Assembly (NCBI GenBank): GCA_008360975.2
Contig: CM039187.1
Span: 16,323,094-16,387,093 of the forward strand
DNA from: Lichenostomus cassidix
Lineage: Eukaryota > Chordata > Aves > Passeriformes > Meliphagidae
Length of the DNA: 64,000 nucleotides
Direction: 5' to 3'
In this document: positions 50,001 through 61,768 of the stretch, in pieces
Numbering within the stretch: position 1 is the first letter of the stretch
Layout of the letters: each line of letters opens with the position of its first letter
Program-made: the position numbers and the translations under genes
Notes under the pieces: model-generated
The model's input: only the letters and a program-made list of their open reading frames with translations
What the model was told of the DNA's origin: nothing
Database searches by the model: none

Positions 50001-53000
50001 TTACCATTTTCTCCTGCTTCCTCCTGCTTCCTTTTCCTTTATGACTCTTGCAGTGAACTGTGTGTGAGGACCTGCCATTAACTACCAGCTTTATTTGTTT
50101 CTTTGAAGCCCCACTTGGGAGTTTAATCAGTAATCATGTATCCTGCCAAGTTGGTATCATGCTAGGAGGGCTGCTTGCATCTACTGGACTAATTTTGAGT
50201 TCATTCGCTACCAGTCTGGAACATCTCTACTTATCGTTAGGAGTCCTCACAGGTACGATGCATTCAGCCCCTTTGTTGCTGCCATAACACAGCCCAGGAA
50301 TGCTAAAAATAATGAGTGATCTCTTCTCCATGTTATATTGACACTGCACTGGCCAAACAGATATACTCAGACATGTTCCCATCATTGTCAAAGAGAGGCT
50401 TTGGCTGCCCCAGTAAGAGCTTCAGCACTGACTGATTTCATATAAACCAAATGCAGCACCCTGCAAGAGCAACCCTTGCCTTCTGTTGGATAAGGTTCTG
50501 AAATTATGGGAGGTCAGAAAGGACTGCTGTTGCAGCTGATATACCTGAAAATGTTTCCTTTTTTGCCTATGGTTTGGGAGAAGTTTGTTATAGTAGGAGA
50601 TCTAGACTGCACTACAATATTTGTATATTTAGAAGAAAAGTTTAAATGAAAACGTAAGTGTAAGTTATGTTACACTTAGAGGAGAGGAACACTTGATGAA
50701 TATCTGGCACCTCAGTTGTATGCCCTACTTTTGTCTGCATTACATTACAGTTGAAAAGTAAAAAAAAATTGCTGGTTGGTAGTCTTGCTGTAGCAGCTCT
50801 TCCATTTGTGCTCAGGTATGGTGATAACAAATCTTTGCTCTCTCCCATCTGCCTATGTTTGTTGTGCACAGAGGAACTTGAGAGGGGCCCATGGTCACAC
50901 TGACATTCCTTCCTCATTAATACTGACCTGGTAGTCACGGTGATATAAGACCTTGTACTTGGTCCCCTGGAGTTTAGTAATGAGTGGTGGAATTACTGCA
51001 GTTCACATGCTGCCAACAGCTTATTTGTTAAAAAAATTTCTAATTGTAGCGCATGTTGCTCCTGTATTACGATGTTAATCTTTGACAAATGTGTTCATAA
51101 CAAATAAAAAGGCTTCTTATAAGTTGAGGGACTGTGCTACATACCATGCTAATGCCTCTGAGGCTTCCTTAGAGGGAGCTGCTGTGAATACCAAGGTGGA
51201 AAGACAGTCACATTTTGTACATGGAGTTGTAAGGAGCCAGCTCTACAAGCAGTGAACTTCTAGTCTGTGGGGACTGATTAACAGGGAGGTGAACTCTTGG
51301 TAAAGGCTAGATGTGGTGCCCTCAACCCAGAGAGGAGGTGGGACCATAACAGGTTAACGTCTGAATTCATAAAAGCTGCAGGACTCAAAACCAAAGAGTG
51401 AAGCAGTGTTGAGACTGGGGAGTGTTAGTAAGTAGCAGAGTTCCTTCTAAGAGGTATGAAAATGTTTCCAGCCCTAAACTTTCCACTTTTCTCAGGACAT
51501 TTGTTGGCTTTTTTGAGACCTATTCCCCCCTGCCAACTCACTAAAAAAGAAATGGTGTGTGTGCTTAATAGAGTATGATTTTCACAGCTCTGTAGTGGTG
51601 GTGTCTAGCTCAGGGCTGCTCCTCTGGCTCTACTGCCTGTACAGCTCCAACCCCAGCTCTGTGCCCTGCTTCTTCCCTTGCCTCCTGAGGGATGCCAGAC
51701 TGGGCACCTCCGCTCAGAGTCCCTGTAATCCACTTATTCCATCCTGGCAGGTTTAGTGCCTGCCCCACACAGTGTGGCCTTTGAGGAGGACGTGGCAAGC
51801 TGGTTACAGCACTGGCTGATTATCTCCTCTATCAGCAAGTTCTGCCAAAGGCACTGGGGACTGTTTTACACTCAATGTACGACATGCCCCAAAACCCTAG
51901 TCAGGAATTGATTTCTCCAATTGATTCAGAAATACATGGTTTAGTGTTTAGGGCAACCACTTGATGATTAAAGCCTGCTCTCTGATTCTGCAGCAGAGAC
52001 CACAATCTTTTTCTTGGTCCAAGAGATGAATCTTATTTGTTTACTCAACCGGATCTGGCTTTGTATTCTGAGGCTTTTCTCCCATCTTGTAGGCAGGGAT
52101 TTAAAATGGTCAGGGCCCCAAGCAGCTGTTGCATGGAGTTTGTTTAGCTGACCAAAAAAGGTTTTTTTGTAGAATATTAGTAACAGAGACAGACCCTTTG
52201 TACTGTGTTTCAGAGACCTGAAAATTAATGTTCAGGGTTGCAACAGACCGAAACACAAAGTGGTGCCTCATCAGGACAGTGTGTCCAGTGCTAGCATTGG
52301 TGCAGACTGTGGGGCAAGACCTCAACTTGCATGCAGGGGATCATCCTTTTTCTTGTTTTTGAGTGAGCCCCATCACTTCTTTCTGAGTCTTATTATTGTG
52401 GATTAATCATCATCAGTTAGGTTTGTCAAGTCAGTGACCCTGATGGTGGAAGAAAGACTTCATCTCAGTTTCTCATCCCACTGAGACTGGGCTGCATAAT
52501 ACAGAATCAGAAAAAGCTTTCTGTTCATTTGTACTAATGAAAATACATTATGTGGTTTGATTTAATATGTTCCATATGTCATGCTTAGTATTAAGCCATC
52601 TGCACTTTGCTTTCTCTTCTAGGACTTGGGTTTGCACTTTGTTATTCTCCAGCCATTGCGATGGTGGGCAAATACTTCAACAAAAGGAAAGCACTGGCAT
52701 ATGGAATAGCCATGTCAGGAAGTGGAATTGGTACCTTCATCCTGGCCCCTGTCGTCCAGCTCTTAATTGAGCAGTTTTCCTGGCGAGGAGCTTTGCTCAT
52801 CCTGGGAGGTTTTGTTTTAAACCTCTGTGTGTGTGGTGCCTTGATGCGGCCTATTTCCCTTAAGGAGGATTGTAAAACTGCTCCTGAGTTTCTTGAACAG
52901 GATTATGTCCATGAAACAGAGAAACAAGACTTAAAGCCAATGTCCATCTGTTCACCTTTAATCAAATTGTGGCCTCATGAATGTTTATGCTACTGCTCCT

Positions 53001-55993
53001 GGAAGGAATACGACTTTTTGTTGATGCCAGGCTTCATGGTGCTGGCAGTGTCAGTTTTATTTATGGCATATGGCTGTAGCCCTCTTTTTGTCTACCTAGT
53101 GCCTTATGCTTTGAGTGTTGGAGTGAGTCATCACCAGGCTGCCTTCCTCATGTCCATACTTGGTGTCATAGACATCATTGGTAATGTCACCTTTGGATGG
53201 CTAACAGACAGAAGGTAAGGGCTTCAGGCTGGTCAAGTGTAAGTTTTAGCTGGTGGGAGGTTGGAGACAAGCGAGGTATACACATGTAAAATTTAACATT
53301 ATGGACTCTTTCTGTAGCATGTGTAATTAAAAAATCCCAGCAACACAGTCTAACTTCAGAAATGCTTGCTACTTAATCTTTTTGTCTCTTCTGAGTTTGT
53401 TCAATTCTGCTGGTTTAATATCTTTTTTTCCTGAAAAAATGATGTCTTTGTATGTTCAAATGTAACACCTTGCCTGAGGTATGCTGATTGTGATTCTATA
53501 TCTATTTCCTAGAGGATTTCACCCTGCTTCCTCTGCCTTTCCATCTCTTTTGTGGTATTGGGGAGTCTGAGTTATGGAAGAAGTTATGGAAGTTATGGAA
53601 GTTATGGAAGAGGGTCAAGATCCGACCCAATATTATCAGGCACATACTAGGAAGGACTGACTGAAAACTGTTATACATTTTCCAGTATGTTAGAACTCAC
53701 CATGCCTTGGAACTCAGCTCACTCCAAACATCAGTGTACAGCATTTGTAACATCAGCAGATACTGGCTAAATTAACAAGGATTTTGATTCTAAAGGTTGC
53801 ATTCTTTGCACTTACTCAGTTTGTGGGAAAAATCAATTATTCTTTTTGTGGGGCAGAAAGGAAGGGAGATGCCATCTCGCTTAGCTCACACTAACTTGCA
53901 TTTAAGGGCTCACTGGGAAGGTGACAGCTAAGAAAGGTATATGGCAATATTTTTTGCATTATACTGGGAGCACCTGGCTGAGCTGGGATATAAAGGCCAA
54001 TTAAATACCGCTTTGAACTTTGAAACTTCAAGGGACTGCAGAATCCTGGCAGCAGAGTTCTGTCACTGGGAACATCCTGAAAAACACTGCAGGCAACATA
54101 GGCTGCTGCTTGCCGCATGTTTCTGCAGCCGTAGGTGGGCAGATTTCCTACCTGGACTCATCAGTACTGAGTTTTCAATCTTGAAGACTGTGTAAGGAAA
54201 TGGACTTAAATTTGAGCTATGTAAAAGAGTGAGACACCAAAGCATGGCATGCCAGGGCATAGAAGCTAAGATGCTGGTTTCAGCGATAATATTTATCTTT
54301 TCTGTTTTGAAATTTGCAGGTGTTTGAAGAAGCATCGGTACTTTTGCTACCTCTTTGCTGTGGGGATGGATGGCCTCTGTTGTCTTTTCCTGCCAGTTCT
54401 CCAAAGCTTCCCCTTGCTTGTGCCTTTCTCATTCACCTTTGGCTACTTTGATGGAGCCTATGTCACACTGATCCCTGTCATGACAGCAGATGTAGTGGGA
54501 ACTTCTTTGTTGTCATCAGCACTGGGCGTTGTGTATTTTCTTCATGCCATACCATATCTAGTGAGCCCACCTGTGGCAGGTCAGTTTTGCCAAATTACTT
54601 TCTTATAATCTTATCAGTCCTTCAGATTTACCTATTGGTGTGATGTAAAAGGGGAGGAAGGATAGCAAATGCACAGGAGGTAGCCTCTGGGTAGAGAAAT
54701 AACACACCTAGATCATCGTAAGTCTTTAGATCTCCCTGATCTCACAGGGGTGATTTCTCCCTATGGAGTGAGATGAAATTTAAAAAATGAACCAGAGTGG
54801 AATGGGCTTCTAAGAGCTGTTACACCACCACTTCACGTAGTTCAGAAACTGTGCAAGTAGAAGGAGCAAAATATTTCACTGTGAAATTATGTGATTTTGA
54901 AAAATCTAAATCTCTCTAAAGAGTTTAATTCCAAGTTTGTTTGTTGTTGGTTTTTTTGGGTTTTTTTTTTTTGTTTGTTTGCTTGTTTATTTGGGTTTTT
55001 TTGTGCAGAAGACTTGATCTTTTAATCTCTATATTGCTTTGAACAGGTGGGTGAGTCTGCTCCACTCCTGTTTGGTCATAAGCTCATCACTGTAATATCT
55101 AACTACCATTTTTCCCACCTCTATCATTACAGTGAAGTAAGGATGATAGCTGTACTCTTATTATTCTTTAGAAAGAACTTGACACAGTTTTTGATATTGT
55201 GGAAGGTCAGAGATCTTTTTCAAACAGCCAAGTAAATCTATCTTGCGTATTTTGTTTGATGTTTACATCAATTCCCAAATAATCTACTCCCAAAGCCTTA
55301 AATTTTCCATAGCAAAAATTATTGCAAAATGGAATTGTTTTAAATGAAGTATGAGCCTAGGACATAGCTTTATAAATGTTTCTGCATGAGGATCTCAGAG
55401 CTCTCTAAGCCTTCTAAAGAATTCCAGTTAAATACATGCAGTTGAAAGATGTTTATTTAGTATTGCGGTGATTATTGCTCTGCCTTTTTTCATGGATTTG
55501 ACTTCCAAACAAAAGCCCATAAAGATATTATTTTCCTGCTGAGGACAAATCCCTCCCTGCCCCAGGAGGTAAAAGTATAGTGATGGTGATGTAAACCTGT
55601 ATTGTTTGATTGTATTTATATATAACACTAGAATAAAACTCTAGATAAAACTCCTGGGTCACAGGATTTGTAAATTATCCACCAGAATACTGGTGGACCT
55701 TTAAAAAAGATTTTTTTTTTTTTCCTACAGGTTGGCTTGTAGACACAACTGGCAGCTATACTGCATCATTCCTCCTGTGTGGATTTTCTATGATATTTAG
55801 TTCCGCACTATTGTGCTTTGCAAGACTAGCAAAGAAAATCAAAAGAACACATTTGCAGACCCTCACTGGTAATACGGCCTTGAAACAGCACATCTGGACA
55901 AATGGAGCGACAGCTTATTCTGTCACAGCAGAATTAGACCAAAAGGATGTTGAATTTTTGGCTGTGGATACAAACAACTTCAGCGACAGGTGA
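46898..55993 (+). CDS. SLC16A12: Monocarboxylate transporter 12 (creatine transporter), complete, 6 coding exons
   Basis: The coding parts are join(46898-47007, 48736-48839, 50109-50252, 52623-53214, 54320-54579, 55731-55993), 1473 nt, 490 residues, all junctions in frame. It belongs to SLC16 of the major facilitator superfamily, with 12 membrane helices. Visible hallmarks are the family N-terminal motif DGGWGW (residues 14-19, entering TM1), the TM5-side motif [11 protein letters not shown] (about 137-147), and the WLTDRR charged motif (about 312-317) near TM8. A variable hydrophilic loop of about 50 residues lies between TM6 and TM7. It matches human MCT12 closely in the membrane part and differs in the first dozen residues, the central loop and the last 15. 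Human MCT12 carries creatine/guanidinoacetate at the plasma membrane of lens and kidney, and its mutation causes juvenile cataract (established knowledge). The start is chosen because GCCGCCATGG is an ideal Kozak context and corresponds to the shorter human start (MAKVNRARS). Confidence 0.96.
47008..48735 (+). other. SLC16A12: SLC16A12 intron
   Basis: 1.7 kb from GTAAAG to TTTTCTGTCCTAG. No other feature recognised. Confidence 0.85.
48736..48839 (+). CDS. SLC16A12: SLC16A12 coding exon 2 ([13 protein letters not shown]...TMLC)
   Basis: 104 nt, from GTCCTAG|G to CTGTG|GTGTGT. It encodes [17 protein letters not shown] and [17 protein letters not shown], the end of TM1, the first extracellular loop and part of TM2. 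Its closing G is the first base of an Ala codon. Confidence 0.95.
48840..50108 (+). other. SLC16A12: SLC16A12 intron
   Basis: 1.3 kb, from GTGTGT to TTTCTTTGAAG. No other feature recognised. Confidence 0.85.
50109..50252 (+). CDS. SLC16A12: SLC16A12 coding exon 3 ([13 protein letters not shown]...GVLTG)
   Basis: 144 nt, from TTGAAG|CC to CTCACAG|GTACGA. It encodes [38 protein letters not shown] and LYLSLGVLT, covering TM2-TM4 with the TM3 glycine-rich face. It matches human MCT12 almost completely. Confidence 0.96.
50253..52622 (+). other. SLC16A12: SLC16A12 intron
   Basis: 2.4 kb, from GTACGA to TTTCTCTTCTAG. No other feature recognised. Confidence 0.85.
52623..53214 (+). CDS. SLC16A12: SLC16A12 coding exon 4 ([10 protein letters not shown]...WLTDR)
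   Basis: This is the largest exon, 592 nt, from CTTCTAG|GA to ACAGAAG|GTAAGG. It holds [37 protein letters not shown]5-TM6, the variable cytoplasmic loop (about residues 200-245), TM7 and TM8 up to the TDRR motif. Confidence 0.97.
53215..54319 (+). other. SLC16A12: SLC16A12 intron with a 9-bp minisatellite
   Basis: 1.1 kb, from GTAAGG to GAAATTTGCAG. It includes the AGTTATGGA repeat at 53570-53610. Confidence 0.85.
53570..53610. repeat. Tandem repeat of AGTTATGGA (4 copies)
   Basis: Copies start at 53570, 53582, 53591 and 53600. The first spacing is 12 bp because of an extra AGA; the others are 9 bp. Intronic. Confidence 0.8.
54320..54579 (+). CDS. SLC16A12: SLC16A12 coding exon 5 ([11 protein letters not shown]...SPPVAG)
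   Basis: 260 nt, from TTTGCAG|G to GTGGCAG|GTCAGT. It encodes the TM8-TM9 loop and TM9-TM11, including [36 protein letters not shown] and [19 protein letters not shown], strongly conserved with human MCT12. Confidence 0.96.
54580..55730 (+). other. SLC16A12: SLC16A12 last intron
   Basis: 1.15 kb, with a G/T-only low-complexity tract at 54936-55004 and a strong T-rich acceptor (T-run, then CCTACAG). Confidence 0.85.
54936..55004. repeat. G/T-rich low-complexity tract
   Basis: Runs of T broken by G, GG and GTTTGTTTG units, with almost no A or C. It is the strand-complement type of the A/C tract at 15386-15544. Confidence 0.75.
55731..55993 (+). CDS. SLC16A12: SLC16A12 terminal coding exon ([10 protein letters not shown]...stop)
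   Basis: 263 nt, from CCTACAG|GT to TGA at 55991-55993. It encodes [20 protein letters not shown] with TM12, then a cytoplasmic tail of about 60 residues ([12 protein letters not shown], then [18 protein letters not shown]) that keeps the human spacing. The final residues diverge from human. Confidence 0.96.
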
Positions 55994-57547
55994 CAAGTGC
56001 CAGCAAGATTCAGAATGGCACAGACTGAGACAGACGTGGCTCTGTGGTGTTACACAGTTGGCAATGCTTCTGCTGTGAAACAAGACATCTCTCCATTAGA
56101 TTTTTCTGTCATGTTTTAGTTGGCTTAAATCTACATACAGCAACAGTAATACCAATTTAATGCAGTAATAGAAGAAACCTAGACTGAAAATTCGGTTTGT
56201 GGATAAAAGTGTTCACAGATTTATTTGAAATGCAATGTGGACTCCACATATTGTTCAGTCAACAAAACTGAACAATAACATTTACATTCAAAAATATTAT
56301 TAATGACACAAGCTTTTTCCATTTTGTGGTCTATTATGTTTCAATGGACTAATCACACACACCATGAAAAAATCTCCTCATTTATCCGTCTGCATGAAAC
56401 TCCTTGCAAATAATCGTTTCAAATGCCAAAGTCATCTGTTTGTTTTGTTTTGGGGGTTTTTGTGGTTTTTTTTAGAAAATCTGGCAGGAAATTGTTTTAT
56501 GCTGAAAGTATCTCTGGAGCAGCTTTAATTTTTAAAATGTGCCTGAACTTTGTGTATACATTGCAATTTAATTTCAAATATGGTTTTAGACCTGCTTTCC
56601 CAAGCCCTGTAAAGCAATTTTTTTTCCTTTTTTTTCTGCTTGATACCTTTAAAATTTGAATTTCTAAACACTGACATTCTGGCTATGATTTTCCAGCTGA
56701 TCCTTGTCTTGGAGGGTGGAAAAGGTGCTGTGGTGGCTCTACTGTGTGAAGAGGAGTAAATTTTTGCTGGGGGACTAGGCATGCTGATAGACAAATGTGC
56801 TTTAGCTGCATTAGTTGGAAGAAGCTCAAAGGCAGCCCAAGAAACCAGAGACGTGTCTGTGTTTTCAAACACAGAGCCTATTCCTCTTGTAAAATCAGCA
56901 CCCATTGGACTTTTAGAGTCCATGCAACCAGATGGCTGAGAGATTGCCCACCCCACAGGCTGATAGTGGAGAGGGTGTTGGCAGAATTGTTTCTGTGTAT
57001 TGCAGTGGCAAGTCTGTCTCTTCAGACCCAGAAGCTGTATCTTCAGGTGGTGCAAATTGCTCATTTGTGCCATCTGAAGAGCTGTCACATCACTTTTCCT
57101 TGATGACCAGAACACAAGAGCTGTGACTTGCTGATGGTTTCCTACTACTTCTGTAAGGAATATACTCCAGCTGGCTGCTTCACAGGAGCTAGGGAGTGAA
57201 TGGAGCTCACGGGGTAATATACTGGTGTGATGGTCTAATAAATACTGGGCTGTTTCTACATTTCCATAGTGAAAATATCGTCAGCAATTGAGGAACTTCA
57301 CATTCCACAACACAAATAAGTTCAGTGTTTTGATGCTGTATAAAGCTGTATTCTGTTCATTAACTAATTGATCAGAGTCCAAATAATTTTCATTAACATT
57401 GAACTAGTAGTTTTGTTAGCCTGCACTGTGTTCAGTGGCTGCTCATGGTGTCCTTTTCCACTATGTGCCTTGGAAGGGAAAGCAACATAGACTGATGTTC
57501 ACCAATTGGATTTACATCAAGAGTGCAGCCATAGGGGTATAATGTAT

Positions 57548-57582
57548 TTATATATATATACAGACATATATATATATATATG
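57548..57582. repeat. Compound (TA)n microsatellite
   Basis: Two TA runs separated by CAGACA, within the predicted SLC16A12 3' UTR. Confidence 0.9.
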
Positions 57583-57670
57583 AATAGCATGTGTATTGAG
57601 TAGTTTTATTATCAAAGTGTATTTCAAATATAGCATATTAAAATTGTTTGGCTTCCGTTGTCTGTGTTTA

Positions 57671-57676
57671 AATAAA
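57671..57676 (+). terminator. SLC16A12: Candidate SLC16A12 poly(A) signal AATAAA
   Basis: Canonical hexamer in the context GTTTAAATAAAGC, followed by a T/G- and C-rich stretch. A second AATAAA at 57237-57242 could give a shorter form. Confidence 0.6.
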
Positions 57677-58841
57677 GCATTTCTCACTGTCCTGCTCTGG
57701 GAATGTAGTCAGCGCCAGTAGCACGATCTATGTGCACAGACCACAGAATAAGTGATAGGAGTTCAAAATCTTCTTAAAGCCAATGACATAACTTTTCTTC
57801 AGCTCAGCAAGAAAATTGAGTCTTGGGCGCCAATTTTGCTTTTAACATATATTTGTAGAAAACCCTCAAAATTACCCATGAGTGTTTCTTAATGAGTTAG
57901 GAAAAATATTCGTGTTTGAAAAAACGAAGTGGTTTTATTAGTTAGTAGTGATGAAGATAATGTTTTAGATCTTAATGAAATATTTTAATATTTAAAAAGT
58001 AGGGAATAGTGTGATCACCAAAAAATATAAGTTATTTTGAACAAGTTCTAAATTACCAGCGTAAATAAATTTGCAAAAATTTAATTACTTTGTTTACCTT
58101 ATCACAACATGTCAGTGATTGTTCATGTCAGAACTACCTATTGTAAAAGCCTGTTGGAATAATGTTATATGCATTTTTATCATAGTAAACTATACTGTGT
58201 AATACACTATTAGCATGTTAAATTTTCTTTATTTTGAGATTTTTTTCATGGGCTTTTCCCTTTATGTGTTTAAAGTAGTGCTTCTTGTTTAGAGTATCTT
58301 ATTTAGCAGCAAACATTCAACAGGTTTTATACACAGACCTTTTGCAGAAAATGGTAGAATTCCTTCAGGGCTTTCTTACACTGTTTCTGCTCTGACTTCA
58401 GCCAATGGAGAAAAGCTCATGCATCAGAATGATGATTTTTGTGCATAAAACACACTGTGAAATATCACCTGTCATGAACCTCCCTACTAAGGAACAGAAG
58501 GAAGGAAGCATAACAAGAAATGACCTGAAGGGGGAGAAATGGGAACAAAATCCAGACTGGTGGAGCCTCATGCCAAACTTCTAACTCCTGGTCCACACAA
58601 CCCAAGCTGAACAGTTCACCTTCATCCTGTCATGTGAAATATTTCAGGCAATGCTTTATAGAAGCCTCTGGCTTACAATATTTTTAAAGAATGATTTATT
58701 GTATCTGCAATATTTTTTTCAGAGTTCATAATTTCCAGGTTGTCCTCTGTGGAGCTTGTTTCCTTGTGTGGCAGCGTACGAATAAGCCAAGATACCCGAG
58801 CTAGCTGTGAACAATCTGCCAGGCTAACACTGCATGTTTAA

Positions 58842-58888
58842 TGATTTAAGAGTCTTTTCCACCCTTAATGGTCCTGTAATTCTATGCT
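58842..58888 (+). mobile_element. Probable CR1 LINE 3'-end fragment
   Basis: AATGATTTAAGAGTCTTTTC followed by CACCCTTAATGG and CTGTAATTCTATG resembles the common 3' end of bird and reptile CR1 elements (GATCTTAGAGGTCTTTTCC, then AACCTTAATGATTC, then the ATTCTATG terminal unit). It is about 47 bp and 5'-truncated. The match is judged by eye. Confidence 0.5.
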
Positions 58889-59372
58889 CCCACCAGCCCT
58901 GATGGATACAAGCATTGATGGATATGAGCTTGACTGGGAAACTGCACTGCTGAGCCTGTCTAGCTTCCCAGGACAGCATGGTTTGACTTGACTTGGGGTA
59001 ACATCTGACACTGATTCTACCTCAGGTGGATGCTGCCTGGGATAATGCTCTGTTCTGTGTAGTGGGTGGAAACTCAGTGTAAGTAAGTGAAACTGTTTAC
59101 AACTGCTGAAGTTATCCCATGTCTTTCCATTCCATGGTGTTTGAAATGGGGAAATAACAATTCTTTTGAAGTCATTTATATTCTAGTGATAATCTGGAAC
59201 ATTTAATAAATTGTATCTTGAAAAGTTGTGTGAAAACAGCATTAGAAAAGTCAAGCACCTTCTGTTGAAAAATGACTCTTTTTTTTTTCAGAAAAAGCAT
59301 TCCTGAAACATTCCTGTCAGCTTGGATAATAATTTAGCTCCTAAAAGACAAAGGCTGTGTTACTACTGGATG

Positions 59373-59398
59373 AATACATTCACTATGGTGAATGTATT
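59373..59398. repeat. Perfect inverted repeat, 11-bp arms, 4-nt loop
   Basis: AATACATTCAC, loop TATG, GTGAATGTATT. It could form a small hairpin on either strand. No link to a known element is seen. Confidence 0.8.
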
Positions 59399-59687
59399 TT
59401 ATATTGCCGCAACAATTCCGTGTTTGGTTTCTGAAGTGTTACAATATTTATTTGAGAAGGAAGAACTTCTTTAACTTAAGCTGTAACACTACTTCATGGT
59501 CAGCATAGCAAAGTCCTTAGTGGGGTTTGCCTCAATAAATAATACCTCCTTCTTAGTGACTGTTCTGGTGTGTTTCAGTAGAGTTTTCTATATACTTTAG
59601 AAGGTGCTTTTGATTCATAAATTAGTTCTTCCTGAAGGGTTGTCTTCACTCACTTTTCCCTGCACTGCTAGCATAGGCTCCAGTGAT

Positions 59688-59732
59688 ATACTTGGGTATA
59701 TACTTGGGTATACTTGGGATTCATACTTGGGT
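59688..59732. repeat. Tandem repeat of ATACTTGGGT (4 copies)
   Basis: Copies start at 59688, 59700, 59710 and 59723, spaced 10-13 bp. Intergenic. Confidence 0.75.
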
Positions 59733-61567
59733 GTGAATTAAGTGGTGTTCAGCCTCTGTGCAGTTCTACTTTTGCCCAATGGATTTGGACTCTCCAAAAT
59801 GTGTTTCATTTTGTCAACCTCCTGAAGCTCAAGCTCAGCCTGCTCCCTGTGTTGGCACACCAGGCAATGCAGCAGCACCACCCTGTGGGAAAGAATGTTT
59901 TTCCTCATTTACAAGACAGGCAAAATCCAGAAGGCTGTGTTTGCACAGAGCATCCCCAGGTAGTACTGTGGTCCAGAGCAGTCCTCCAGCGTACAAAGGA
60001 GGTGAAGCACAACAAATACCCTTTTTGCACTGCTATGTCTCACAGTCAGTTTCTTCACTGTGCAGAAGATTGAGCTGCTATGACTCTTCATAAAAATTCA
60101 GGCTCACTTTTTTTTATTTTTTCAAAATAATTTATAGTTTATCCTTATTTCTTCAAACTTTTGTTTCCAGGAGATGTCCTGGTGGGAGAGTGTGGACAGA
60201 AAAATCAATGTGCCACCATGGCTTTGGGAACCTGCACCACCTCTTCCTCAAATTCTTCCCTGCTGCCCTCCACCCTCTATGCCCTTAGTAGAGTTTAGAT
60301 AGCAATGATACTGAGCTTAGAAGTCCTCAGGATTCAGAAAAGCAGTGAGGTCATCTAACATACCCTTTTGTCCCCACAGCTGAGCACACCAACACAGGTA
60401 GTCATCAGTTCCTGACTTTGACCCCACTGTTGTTCCAAGCAGCTTTCAGGAGTGGTGTGTCAGAACTCCTCCCTCCTCACTGCTCCTTCCCTGGCTTGTT
60501 CCTTCCCTGGGCAGGGTTGCCTTTGTGCGTAAGTGAGAAGCTGGCAGGTGGCTGGGAAACAAGGGTGGATTTTACCCCAGCTCTTTCTTAGGAAGAGGGT
60601 GTTTGTATTATGAACACTTGATGGGTTTTGCTTGTATTACGAAAGATTCTCTGAGGGAGAGATTAGATGGAAGAGGTTTATTGATGTTTTGTGACCTGGC
60701 ACTGGTATTTTGCACTCCTTCAAGGCTTTTCATCCTGTGTATACAGGAGCGCTGTTGCAGGTGCAGGAATGCTCCAGGATGGCTAGAAACTAAAGTTCAC
60801 GTCCTTCCTGATGTGAACGTTTGCTTCAAGCTACACTAGCAGCTAGGGCTCAGAAGTGTTTTGGAAGTACAGCATTAGCTTTCCCTGAGCGCCAAGGTCT
60901 GTAATACAAAGGTACACTACTGTGGCATTTGGCTGGGATGTTGTAAAGGATATTGACTTTTAGGTAGATATCTGAAGACAATCATCTTCTGACCCATTCT
61001 GTAATTTCATGACATCTTTCTTCTATTCACATAGACTCTGTGAACACCCACCCCTTTTTCCACAGGCCCCTTATGTTCCCCTGCCCTGTTCTGCAGTGTT
61101 TGCCCAGCTCTGCTCTAGCTGTGCTGTCTATGTCCAGTTCAGGCATTTCTTGTATTTGCTGTCCCTGGCTTGTTTCATAAGCATGGCCATAGATAGCCAT
61201 CTCTGGCATCTCAGACTGCCTTTCCTTCCTCTCCAGATGTTTGCTGTAGCAGTTCTGATAGTCTCTTTACCCAAAACAGACACTGTTTTGTGCACACTTT
61301 AATTCTTTGACGCAACACCTCTGGAGCCAGCTGTGCTGAGAACTCAGGGAAAATAAATGGGGCTTTCTCCTCAGCTTTTCATATCCTGCCAAAACTCTAT
61401 TCTTCCTACTTTTTTGAATGGCCATTTCTCTTTACTTCATCTACTAACATGAAGGCTGGTCATCAGCGAGATACCCAGAAGCAACTGTTGATGGATTCAA
61501 TAGACTTTAGTAGTTCACAACAATAATACACATTTTGTAAATTTTCCAGTAGACTAGCTAAATAGAG

Positions 61568-61573
61568 TTTATT
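61568..61573 (-). terminator. IFIT5: Candidate IFIT5 poly(A) signal
   Basis: TTTATT on the plus strand is AATAAA on the minus strand, about 565 nt after the stop codon. It is the clearest hexamer in range. Confidence 0.55.
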
Positions 61574-61680
61574 TTTCATATTTAAACAGCGTACAAGGTA
61601 GTAAACTGAACAAGCCTCCAACAAAAGTTTCTTCTACAGACATTTTTTTATATATTTAAAAAAGCTTCAAAAATTCTATT

Positions 61681-61768
61681 TGTGTATAAGCATATCCTTC
61701 AAGTCTACAGACAAAATACTACGATGTGTATAAGCATATCCTTCAAGTCTACAGACAAAATACTACAA
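61681..61768. repeat. IFIT5: 44-bp tandem duplication in IFIT5 3' UTR
   Basis: Two adjacent 44-bp copies (61681-61724 and 61725-61768) begin TGTGTATAAGCATATCC and end ACAAAATACTACGA or ACAAAATACTACAA. By eye they differ at one base (G/A near the end). A third copy starts only with TGTGA. Such low divergence implies a recent event. Confidence 0.95.

Larger units (their letters stand above)
55994..57695 (+). other. SLC16A12: SLC16A12 3' UTR (end approximate)
   Basis: About 1.7 kb after the stop, with AATAAA hexamers at 57237-57242 and 57671-57676. A 196-codon minus-strand open frame (56525-57115) overlaps it but shows no family resemblance. An AT dinucleotide repeat is at 57548-57582. Confidence 0.65.
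57700..61540. other. Convergent intergenic gap SLC16A12 - IFIT5
   Basis: About 3.8 kb between two 3' ends. It contains the probable CR1 fragment, a perfect 11-bp-arm palindrome and a short minisatellite. No supportable gene was found; the open frames at 59714-60093 and 61009-61302 look random. Confidence 0.6.

Noticed and set aside
56525..57115. 196-codon minus-strand open frame opposite the SLC16A12 3' UTR
   Set aside because: No family resemblance, no splice or promoter context, and a Lys-rich stretch from the T-run; best explained as chance.
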